Assembly (NCBI GenBank): GCA_002697225.1
Contig: NZUQ01000095.1
Location: 12,025 to 18,008 of the forward strand
Reading direction: 5' to 3'
From: Candidatus Poribacteria bacterium
GTDB lineage: Bacteria > Poribacteria > WGA-4E > UBA9662
Length of the DNA: 5,984 nucleotides
Shown: positions 1 to 5,214 of the stretch, piece by piece
Layout: each line of letters opens with the position of its first letter
Numbering within the stretch: position 1 is the first letter of the stretch
Position numbers and translations under genes: made by a program
Notes under the pieces: model-generated
What the model saw: the letters and a program-made list of their open reading frames with translations, nothing else
The model's database searches: none
What the model was told of the DNA's origin: nothing

Positions 1-113
1 AATTCGGGAATTCCTCTAGAGGCTAGGAACATACTCATTACCGCAAACGGCAGCGCAAAGATTGTATGCTCGAATTTGATCATTTTCAAGATGATTCGGA
101 TTTTTCGTAGCAT
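1..113 (-). CDS. UbiA-family prenyltransferase, N-terminal fragment (runs off left edge)
   Basis: Reading leftward from an ATG at 113-111, 37 open codons reach the window edge, so only the N-terminus is present. It is basic (MLRKIRIILKMIKFEHT) and is followed by the hydrophobic stretch FALPFAVMSMFLA. The pattern K-F-x-H-T-x-F-A-L-P-F-A at residues 13-24 is the well-known start of UbiA-type integral-membrane prenyltransferases, including 4-hydroxybenzoate polyprenyltransferase and the MqnP-like branch of futalosine menaquinone synthesis. These enzymes attach a polyprenyl tail to an aromatic ring in the inner membrane. The catalytic Asp-rich motifs would lie outside the window, so the branch cannot be decided. 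The start is 7 nt after the stop of the PhyH gene, with a weak purine-rich site inside that gene's last codons, so co-transcription and translational coupling are likely. The family call rests on a short but characteristic segment. Confidence 0.72.
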   Translation of the reverse strand, partial: MLRKIRIILKMIKFEHTIFALPFAVMSMFLASRGIPE

Positions 114-120
114 TATCAAG

Positions 121-945
121 TTACTTACTTCTGTTTGGGCGTGGGTTGTTAATCCAATGATTAGTGGAATCAATACCACGACAGATGACAGCGTTTTGGT
201 TCCAATCATGATAGGTCTTTACTTCTGGCGGAGCAAAGCGCATGGTTAATCCACATCGTCTGCGGTCGGATAAGTTGGGATCAGATCCATGCAATATTAA
301 ATCGGAGTGTAGTGAGATTTGACCTGCTTTTAACTCAACGTAGACTGGGGCTCCACCATAATTTTCTGGTGAATCAACAGTTTGATTTAGCACATTTTGT
401 TCTTTTGGAGTGCTGTGTTGGTAGTTGATCTGTCCATACAAATGTGATTCTGGGATAAACTTCATGGCTGAATTTTCAACATCCGTATCATCAATGGCAA
501 GCCATACTGTAACTGTCTTACTAGGAGTCAAAGGCCAATATGATGCATCTTGGTGGAAACTGACGCGTTTGGAATCACCCGGTAATTTGCAGAAATAGTG
601 TGTTCCCCAGCAGATGATATTTTTACCCAGTAAATCCTCAACATAGTTAAGAATTCTGCTGTCGACTATCAAGTCGTATATGTGAGGATCGTGACAATGC
701 CAACCGTTAATCGAGTATCCTCCTCTCTCGTTTTGGATTTCTGTTTCAATGATCTGATTGAAGTATTCACGGTGTGTTGAAATTTCAGTTTCAGAAAATA
801 TCTCAATCGGGAAAATATACCCTTTTTTGTTGTAGCTACGAATCTGTTTATTGTTAAGTGCCTTGGGGGTTTCATTGATGACCGGATCAAAGTTTAGGTC
901 CCTTGGTAGATCGGGGTGGGCATCAGAGATTTCTTCCTGCATCAT
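121..945 (-). CDS. PhyH-family Fe(II)/2-oxoglutarate-dependent dioxygenase
   Basis: A 274-aa protein of normal length for the phytanoyl-CoA dioxygenase (PhyH) family, probably a cytoplasmic hydroxylase. Residues 36-48 (IRSYNKKGYIFPI) match the usual N-terminal 'F..dGyv.v' region. The iron-binding facial triad is visible: H131 and D133 in SFHQDASYWPL, and distal H219 in DLILHGSDPN. Arginines at 228-230, about ten residues after the distal His, are in the right place to bind the 2-oxoglutarate carboxylate. The segments VTVWLAIDDTDVENSAMKFI and PESH (146-168) are typical of the core. The sequence resembles the branch that includes non-haem chlorinases, but those have Ala or Gly instead of the Asp, so this should hydroxylate rather than halogenate. 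There is no signal peptide. The substrate is unknown; its partner downstream is a UbiA-type prenyltransferase. Tandem ATGs at 945 and 942 make the exact start uncertain by one codon. Confidence 0.9.
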   Translation of the reverse strand: MMQEEISDAHPDLPRDLNFDPVINETPKALNNKQIRSYNKKGYIFPIEIFSETEISTHREYFNQIIETEIQNERGGYSINGWHCHDPHIYDLIVDSRILNYVEDLLGKNIICWGTHYFCKLPGDSKRVSFHQDASYWPLTPSKTVTVWLAIDDTDVENSAMKFIPESHLYGQINYQHSTPKEQNVLNQTVDSPENYGGAPVYVELKAGQISLHSDLILHGSDPNLSDRRRCGLTMRFAPPEVKTYHDWNQNAVICRGIDSTNHWINNPRPNRSK

Positions 946-950
946 CGTTG

Positions 951-955
951 TCCTC
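951..955 (-). promoter_or_regulatory. Ribosome binding site of the PhyH gene
   Basis: The minus strand reads GAGGA here, a strong Shine-Dalgarno core. It lies 5 nt before the first ATG (945) and 8 nt before the second (942). The spacing slightly favours the second Met, so the true protein may be one residue shorter. Confidence 0.65.
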
Positions 956-981
956 GCGCTAGTTTTTAGTTTATGCCCAAT

Positions 982-1011
982 ATAATAATGTTAGTTGACA
1001 TTGTTCGTCAA
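982..1011 (-). promoter_or_regulatory. Predicted sigma70-type promoter for the PhyH-UbiA operon
   Basis: On the minus strand, TTGACG (1011-1006) is followed after 18 nt by TATTAT (987-982). Each hexamer has one mismatch to consensus. The predicted transcription start falls near 975, giving a 5' leader of about 30 nt that includes the GAGGA ribosome site. This is the best promoter-like pair in the intergenic region. It assumes a standard sigma70 consensus applies to this unidentified host. Confidence 0.5.
995..1011. promoter_or_regulatory. Dyad overlapping the -35 box of the PhyH promoter (possible operator)
   Basis: TTGAC (995-999) and GTCAA (1007-1011) form a perfect 5-7-5 inverted repeat. 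The right arm lies within the predicted -35 hexamer of the leftward promoter, and the left arm falls in its spacer. The geometry would suit a dimeric repressor. A 5-bp arm is short and could be chance. Confidence 0.25.
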
Positions 1012-1074
1012 AATTAACTGCGTTTCATGCGGATATAAATCTTTTTAGGCTCATAAATTTAGTATGGTAGAGGT

Positions 1075-1095
1075 ATGATAGTTTCGTTTTATCAT
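1075..1095. repeat. Inverted repeat ATGATA-N9-TATCAT sharing a half-site with 1247-1265
   Basis: ATGATA (1075-1080) and TATCAT (1090-1095) are perfect reverse complements around a 9-nt spacer. Its right half lies within CGTTTTATCA (1085-1094), whose exact reverse complement occurs at 1256-1265. It could be a second binding site for the same regulator as the 17-bp dyad, or a weak hairpin. Confidence 0.3.
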
Positions 1096-1112
1096 CTCGG
1101 TGGAAAGTCTTA

Positions 1113-1125
1113 AAGATTAAATCTT
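1113..1125. repeat. 13-bp perfect dyad AAGATT-A-AATCTT
   Basis: Six-base arms surround one central base. It is AT-rich, lies in the middle of the intergenic region and has no T-run suggesting a terminator. Its function is unknown and it may be chance in AT-rich DNA. Confidence 0.25.
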
Positions 1126-1194
1126 GCTATTGGTTACTGATTCGTTTCATTAGGGCATTAAGAATGAATTAAGGCGATTTGCAAGTTAAAACAT

Positions 1195-1205
1195 CCTTAA
1201 TAAGG
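1195..1205. repeat. 11-bp perfect dyad CCTTA-A-TAAGG
   Basis: Five-base arms surround one central base, 162 nt upstream of the MotA-like start codon. It could be an operator; short arms make chance occurrence plausible. Confidence 0.2.
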
Positions 1206-1246
1206 GGCTGCGGGTGATGTGTTAATGGATTTTAAATAAATGCATC

Positions 1247-1263
1247 TTTTATCATTGATAAAA
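1247..1263. promoter_or_regulatory. 17-bp perfect dyad upstream of the MotA-like operon (possible operator)
   Basis: TTTTATCA (1247-1254), a single T, then TGATAAAA (1256-1263) form a perfect 8-1-8 palindrome, the longest in the intergenic region. It ends 103 nt before the GTG start of the MotA-like gene, a plausible place for a promoter-proximal operator. The motif CGTTTTATCA recurs at 1085-1094 in the other orientation. A one-base loop cannot form a normal hairpin, so a protein-binding site is more likely than an RNA structure. Confidence 0.35.
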
Positions 1264-1351
1264 CGTTATGTTGATCATAGTGAAATCTTCATGATTGTTT
1301 TAACTAGAGTTGAAAATTATTCAGGTGCATTCGATTTGAAATTCTGAAAGA

Positions 1352-1358
1352 AAGGGGA
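1352..1358 (+). promoter_or_regulatory. Ribosome binding site that supports the GTG start of the MotA-like gene
   Basis: AAGGGGA sits 8 nt before GTG at 1367. It is the only strong purine-rich site near the start, and translation from this GTG begins right at the first membrane helix, as in MotA/PomA proteins. Confidence 0.65.
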
Positions 1359-1366
1359 ATCCACTC

Positions 1367-2137
1367 GTGAAATCGACTCTCATTGGGATTGTTGTAGGTT
1401 TTCTACTGTTAGGCATTGCAATACTATGGTCAATCGACTTCCAATTTGGTCGGTTTGTTTGGTTTTTTGATCTGAAAGCGCTTCTAATTGTTTTAGGTGG
1501 TATTGTATGCGCCACCTTCATCGCTTATCCTCACAACAAAGTTTCGGGAGCTTTTGGAAGTTATGTGAAAGCGCTGAGTCGAAATGAGATTTCGCTAGAA
1601 GACTATATTCAGGAGATTGAGACGCTCTCGGCTGGTGCAATAGAAGAAGACAGTCGGATTAATCCTGATGAAGCAGATGAAATTGGCGAAGCATTTCTCC
1701 GTGACGGTTTACGAATGGTTGTTAATAAGCATCCTGTTGATGAAGTTCAACGTTTAATGACAGAACGTATTAAGAATACTTATCACAATGATATGTTGGA
1801 AGCCAAAGTAATTCGTAACATGGCCAAGATTGCTCCCGCTTTTGGTGTACTTGGTACATTGCTAGGACTTGTTATGATGATGCGAAGTTTGGACAGTAGT
1901 CACCCGGAGTTGATGACTTTACTGGGTACAGGTATGGGGACGGCATTGTTGAGTATTTTTTATGGAGTTCTTCTCAGTAATTTTCTTTTCACACCTGTGG
2001 CGGTTAAAATTGAAAATCGTGCGGCTCAACGAGTTGTTTTGATGGAAATTATTATGGAAGGGGTTGTACTTCTTATTAACGAAGCACCGACTGGAATTAT
2101 ACGTGACAAACTTCAAGCTTTTCTCGCATTTAAATGA
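1367..2137 (+). CDS. MotA/PomA-type (MotA/TolQ/ExbB) channel subunit
   Basis: A 256-aa inner-membrane protein with the length and layout of flagellar MotA/PomA. Membrane helices lie at about 3-22, 33-54, 154-173 and 187-210, with a large cytoplasmic loop at 55-150 and a short C-terminal tail. The pore helices carry APAFGVLGTLLGL (156-168, with the conserved Pro at 157) and TALLSIFYGVLLSNFLFTP (192-210, ending at the second conserved Pro). These closely resemble PomA as I remember it. The loop segment AFLRDGLRMVVNKH (109-122) matches PomA's 'FMQKGIDLLVDGH' region, but the PomA rotor-contact residues R88/K89 seem replaced by E94/D95. It starts with GTG and leads a three-gene operon, 32 nt before the first MotB-like gene. 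It lacks the long cytoplasmic tail typical of ZorA. With no flagellar genes nearby, it probably powers or anchors another envelope process together with the two B-type proteins. Confidence 0.88.
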   Translation: MKSTLIGIVVGFLLLGIAILWSIDFQFGRFVWFFDLKALLIVLGGIVCATFIAYPHNKVSGAFGSYVKALSRNEISLEDYIQEIETLSAGAIEEDSRINPDEADEIGEAFLRDGLRMVVNKHPVDEVQRLMTERIKNTYHNDMLEAKVIRNMAKIAPAFGVLGTLLGLVMMMRSLDSSHPELMTLLGTGMGTALLSIFYGVLLSNFLFTPVAVKIENRAAQRVVLMEIIMEGVVLLINEAPTGIIRDKLQAFLAFK

Positions 2138-2169
2138 GAATGTTTCCTTTGCAATTTAGGGCGTAAGAT

Positions 2170-3267
2170 ATGCCGTTGGCGTTTATAGAACAACCGGAGG
2201 TGGATGACAATTGGGATTGGTTTATCAATCTGAGTGGGGGCATCTCCATTTGTTGCTGTTTTTTCTTTATGTGGATGGTTTTACTCTCTGATCAAGTACA
2301 GCGGGATCCATTTGTTCTCTCGGGTATTGATTCAATACCTCAGCCTTCGAATGGCGTGACTCAGGAAACCAAAGAAAGCATCAAAGCACTTCGTGCTATG
2401 CTTTATAATCTTAATGAGTTTGCTGGTGATAGTAGAAACGTTATTTTTAATAAGATACTGAGTGGTGTTAATCTTCCATGTCTAGAATCAGATTTAGGTC
2501 AGCTTCGGGTTACATTTAATGAAGATGGTGGCAGAGAACTGTTTAAGCGTGGGAGCTCTAAGGTTGTGGATGGATTCAAGAAACAGTTATTGGGTTTTGT
2601 TAAACACCTTATGATACCTGATCCAGCGCGAACAAAGCAAACTCAAGAGCAGTTCCGTATAAAACAGGTTGAGCGTATTAAAAGGATTGAGATCCAAGTT
2701 CATAGTGCCAGCGATTCCGGCAGTGATTCCACGGGGTCTTATGCCTCTAAGTGGGAACTTGATATAGCTCGTGCTAACGATGTCAAGCATGTTATGGAAG
2801 CATGGGGTATTCCTTCAGGGTTAAGGGGGAAAACCATTGTTTCTGGTTATGGTGATCAGTATCCTTTTGTTGATGAGGATATCCGTTATATCTTTGATTT
2901 TGATAGGGCAATTTTAGAGGCTATATATGATATAGAGTATGACTCGGCATTTCAAAGTGAAGGTAGTCGCAATAATATCGATCAGAAGAAATTGGAGACA
3001 GTTAAGAAGATTGAAGGTGCGTTTAAGAGGAAAGGTAAGAGGTTGGATAAAGTCAGTAAGCTAATGGCAATTCGACCTGGGAAGTTGTGGATACTCATAG
3101 ACCGCGGGCCAGTTGGTCGGAGTGAAGAAGTGACCTATTTGCTGAAAGCGGAGAATGCACAACTAAATGTTTATCAGAAGAGACGAGATCTTGAAAGACA
3201 GGATATGCAAGGCAAAAATCGCCGGGTTGTTATTCTAGTTTCGATTGATGTGAATAATAAATTCTAA
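2170..3267 (+). CDS. MotB-like OmpA-family protein 1, with insert in the OmpA-like domain
   Basis: A 365-aa bitopic membrane protein. An acidic N-terminus (1-16) precedes one helix at about 18-40, then a linker, then an OmpA-like periplasmic domain. OmpA signatures are QLRVTFNEDGGRELFKRGSS (111-130), RIEIQVHSASDSG (172-184), LDIARANDV (197-205; R201 fits the peptidoglycan-binding 'LSxxRA' Arg), SGYGDQYPF (225-233) and NRRVVILVSID (350-360). The last two blocks, normally some 25-30 residues apart, are separated by 116, so about 90-100 residues are inserted, including a basic stretch at 272-298. Anchored on W17 (E. coli MotB W26), the position of the ion-binding Asp32 is G23, so the usual proton carrier is missing. 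The ribosome site TAGGG lies 8 nt before the ATG. The gene is 10 nt upstream of its shorter paralogue. Best guess: B-type partner of the MotA-like channel, role unknown. Confidence 0.8.
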   Translation: MPLAFIEQPEVDDNWDWFINLSGGISICCCFFFMWMVLLSDQVQRDPFVLSGIDSIPQPSNGVTQETKESIKALRAMLYNLNEFAGDSRNVIFNKILSGVNLPCLESDLGQLRVTFNEDGGRELFKRGSSKVVDGFKKQLLGFVKHLMIPDPARTKQTQEQFRIKQVERIKRIEIQVHSASDSGSDSTGSYASKWELDIARANDVKHVMEAWGIPSGLRGKTIVSGYGDQYPFVDEDIRYIFDFDRAILEAIYDIEYDSAFQSEGSRNNIDQKKLETVKKIEGAFKRKGKRLDKVSKLMAIRPGKLWILIDRGPVGRSEEVTYLLKAENAQLNVYQKRRDLERQDMQGKNRRVVILVSIDVNNKF

Positions 3268-3277
3268 TGTAGAGCAA

Positions 3278-4063
3278 ATGATGGCCTTGAATCTAGTGGA
3301 AGAATTGGAGGAGGATGACGAAGCCGGTTGGGTTATCAGCCTAAACGGTTTAGTGGCTATTTTGATGTGTTTTATTTTATTGTTATTAGCATCATTTCTC
3401 GATCAGATACGGTTTGATCCTTTTACTTTGCAAAGTGTTGTTTCCATGTGGCAACCTAACCACAGATTTAATTCGCATCCCGCCGAGAAGGGAAAATTGG
3501 AATCTCGTCGGCGGATGATTAGGAAACTTGAGGAATACGCTGAAACTGAGCCGAATATGATATTCGAGAGAAAACTCAATAGTATAGATTTACCTCATTT
3601 AGGATCGGGGGTAGGTCAACTTCAAATTACGTTTACTAGCATTGCTGACAAGAAATTATTTGATGTAGGGCGTTCCGACTTGACTGAAGGATTCAAGTCG
3701 CTACTGTCTAGTGTTGGGGAATGTCTTGCTAGTCTTCGAAAACAGATTGATCAAGTTAAGAGAATCGAAATTCAAGTGCATAGGAACAGTGATCCTTCTA
3801 TTTCTCCATCCAGATCAATATTCTCAGAGACTGCTAAATATGCATTTAAAGTTAAGCAATTCCTTGACAAAAACGAAGAATTTAAGAAATATCCTGAAGA
3901 TTATGTTGAAAAGGTTGATGGGTTACCTCGTTTTGCCAAACCAAAGACACTATCTGATAGAATGATCATTTCTAGTTACGTAGATGTTATGCCCAGGGAT
4001 GAAATAAGGCAACAGATAAGTAGTCAGGTTGTGATTCTTGTTTCACTTGATCTTAAAATATAG
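3278..4063 (+). CDS. MotB-like OmpA-family protein 2 (paralogue of the preceding gene)
   Basis: A 261-aa protein paralogous to the preceding one. The helix region (13-49) aligns without gaps to residues 12-48 of the first, sharing W-x-I-x-L-x-G and the DQ-xxx-DPF end (14 of 37 identical by eye). Residues 93-150 align gaplessly with 90-147 (about 22 of 58 identical). It has an acidic N-terminus (EELEEDDE), one helix at about 19-41, and a shrunken OmpA-like domain: RIEIQVHRNSDP (162-173), ISSYVDVMP (231-239), VVILVSLD (251-258). It lacks the long insert and the NRR triplet, and the peptidoglycan-binding Arg aligns with Y188, so wall binding may be weak or lost. G24 occupies the MotB Asp32 position. 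Tandem ATGs at 3278 and 3281; AGAG at 3271-3274 spaces better with the second. It is the last gene of the operon, and its stop abuts the stop of the opposing aminotransferase. Confidence 0.78.
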   Translation: MMALNLVEELEEDDEAGWVISLNGLVAILMCFILLLLASFLDQIRFDPFTLQSVVSMWQPNHRFNSHPAEKGKLESRRRMIRKLEEYAETEPNMIFERKLNSIDLPHLGSGVGQLQITFTSIADKKLFDVGRSDLTEGFKSLLSSVGECLASLRKQIDQVKRIEIQVHRNSDPSISPSRSIFSETAKYAFKVKQFLDKNEEFKKYPEDYVEKVDGLPRFAKPKTLSDRMIISSYVDVMPRDEIRQQISSQVVILVSLDLKI

Positions 4064-5203
4064 TTAATTGGCAACCGAAGATAGAATCTCAGCCACCATA
4101 TCAATTTCTGCTTCCGAATTATAGAAGTGTGGTGATAGCCGAATTCCTCCTCCACGTGTGGCACAAGAGACACCTGATTTATGAAATAATTCAAACAGCA
4201 TTCGTGGGGTACATTTGTGACTTCGAAAAACTACAATTCCTGAACGCTCTAATTCATTTTCTGTAGGGCTGAGAATGTCATAATTTTGATCACATAAATT
4301 CTTAATTAAGCGTTGTGTAAGATCAAGAATTCGGCGTTCAATGTTCAGAATGCCGATTTCCAATAGTAATGTAATTGCTGCCTTCAAACCGAATATGCCG
4401 ACGGTGTTGTAGGATCCTTCTTCAAAGCGTTTTGCAGAGGGTTTCTGCGTTAGATTGTATTCGGAAAAAGTTAATTCATCTACCACACTGGCCCAACCAA
4501 TATTGGTGTTAGTTAGTTGATCGAGTTTGCTTTTCGAACAGTAGTATATAGCCGCACCCTCTGGTCCCAGTAGCCATTTATGTCCGTCGGCGGAGAGAAA
4601 GTCAATGTGTTGCTTTTTTACATCGACTTCAAAGGCCCCGAGTGTTTGAATAGCATCTACAAAAAACAGGATTCCTTTGTTTTGGCATATTTCCCCTATA
4701 GTGGCAATATCGTTTCGGTAACCTGACGCAAACTCAACATGGCTGATTGTGATAATCCGTGTGCGTGAATCGATTTTGGCTATAATATCTTCAACTGAGA
4801 TGCGTTTATTGACTTCTTGAACTAGCCGAGTTTCAACCCCATATCGTTCTAAGTTCCACCATGGGTATATGTTTGATGGGAATTCGACATTTGTTGTGAT
4901 AACATTATCTCCTGCTTGCCAGTTGATACCATTGGCTGTGAGGATAATGCCTTGTGTGGTGTTCTTGACGAATGCGATCTCATCGGGATTAGCGTTGATG
5001 AGTTTTGCCGCGGATTGGCGGCATGATTCTATTGTTTCGGTCCACATTTGGGAGTTGGTGTATCCGTTTTCTGTTACTTCCTTTAAGAAGGCTTCCATGG
5101 CTGATTGGGTTTGTGTTGATAATGGCGAAACACCTGCGTGGTTCAAGTAAATATATTTCTCTGTAACCGGAAAAAATTGACGCAGGCTATCCCAATCAAA
5201 CAT
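4064..5203 (-). CDS. Class V PLP-dependent aminotransferase (isopenicillin-N-epimerase / cysteine-desulfurase-like)
   Basis: A 379-aa cytoplasmic fold-type I PLP enzyme, complete and of usual length. Its start, YIYLNHAGVSPLS (17-29), is typical of the CefD-like class V group. Cofactor residues are readable: KNTTQGI (80-86, phosphate/ring contact), SHVEFASGYRNDI (154-166), VDAIQTLGA (182-190, with D183 pairing with the pyridine nitrogen and Q186) and the Schiff-base lysine K209 in SADGHKWLLGPEG. RFEEGSYN (259-266) and GGGIRLSPHFYNSEAEID (351-368) complete the active site; R355 should hold the substrate carboxylate. The reaction cannot be fixed: epimerase, desulfurase, lyase or transaminase are all possible, though no IscU-like partner is seen. 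It lies 9 nt after the DNRLRE-like gene, and its AGGA ribosome site overlaps that gene's stop codon, so the two are translationally linked. Confidence 0.9.
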   Translation of the reverse strand: MFDWDSLRQFFPVTEKYIYLNHAGVSPLSTQTQSAMEAFLKEVTENGYTNSQMWTETIESCRQSAAKLINANPDEIAFVKNTTQGIILTANGINWQAGDNVITTNVEFPSNIYPWWNLERYGVETRLVQEVNKRISVEDIIAKIDSRTRIITISHVEFASGYRNDIATIGEICQNKGILFFVDAIQTLGAFEVDVKKQHIDFLSADGHKWLLGPEGAAIYYCSKSKLDQLTNTNIGWASVVDELTFSEYNLTQKPSAKRFEEGSYNTVGIFGLKAAITLLLEIGILNIERRILDLTQRLIKNLCDQNYDILSPTENELERSGIVVFRSHKCTPRMLFELFHKSGVSCATRGGGIRLSPHFYNSEAEIDMVAEILSSVAN

Positions 5204-5210
5204 GCTTTTA

Positions 5211-5214
5211 TCCT
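5211..5214 (-). promoter_or_regulatory. Ribosome binding site of the aminotransferase, overlapping the upstream stop codon
   Basis: The minus strand reads TAGGA, where TAG is the stop codon of the DNRLRE-like gene and AGGA is the ribosome site, 7 nt before the aminotransferase ATG. The arrangement fits translational coupling within one transcript and supports the chosen start at 5203. Confidence 0.6.

Larger units (their letters stand above)
946..1366. other. AT-rich divergent intergenic region
   Basis: This 421-nt stretch separates the leftward PhyH gene from the rightward MotA-like operon. It holds the PhyH ribosome site and promoter at the left, several inverted repeats in the middle (1075-1095, 1113-1125, 1195-1205, 1247-1263), and the ribosome site of the MotA-like gene at the right. 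I could not identify a convincing -35/-10 pair for the rightward operon. TATGAT at 1074-1079 is a fair -10 box but lacks a good -35 at the right spacing. No tRNA, known riboswitch or convincing small gene was seen. The longest small open frame (1240-1347, 35 codons) has a weak ribosome site and no recognisable sequence. Confidence 0.6.

Noticed and set aside
1..22. Nested restriction-site palindromes (GGAATTCC, CCTCTAGAGG) at the left edge, suggesting a cloning linker
   Set aside because: On the minus strand these bases are in-frame codons (LASRGIPE) continuing a convincing UbiA N-terminus, so they are natural coding sequence.
669..890. Open frame overlapping the PhyH gene in another frame
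   Set aside because: Low-complexity, no homology features, and it lies wholly inside a well-supported gene. The same applies to open frames at 1321-1521, 1919-2116, 2587-2790, 3711-3965 and 4869-5150.
121..945. PhyH-like protein as a non-haem Fe halogenase
   Set aside because: The halogenase branch replaces the iron-binding Asp with Ala or Gly to make room for chloride; here D133 is present.
1240..1347. 35-codon open frame just upstream of the MotA-like gene (possible small protein or leader)
   Set aside because: It has only a weak ribosome site, no recognisable sequence features, and an open frame this short is expected by chance. Ribosome profiling or conservation would be needed to revive it.
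2140..2166. 8-codon open frame (ATG at 2140, TAA at 2164) between the MotA-like and first MotB-like genes
   Set aside because: No ribosome site, and it ends 3 nt before the real start at 2170, which has its own good site. It is explained by chance.
1367..3267. Ordinary flagellar MotA-MotB pair
   Set aside because: The A subunit fits, but the B proteins lack the key Asp, are duplicated, have a divergent OmpA domain, and no flagellar gene is nearby.
1367..4063. Zorya anti-phage system (ZorA/ZorB) as the identity of the MotA/MotB-like operon
   Set aside because: ZorA has a long cytoplasmic tail and is typically much larger than 256 aa, ZorB keeps the ion-binding Asp, and Zorya needs ZorC/ZorD or ZorE. 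The following genes are metabolic and on the opposite strand. Only a distant relationship remains possible.
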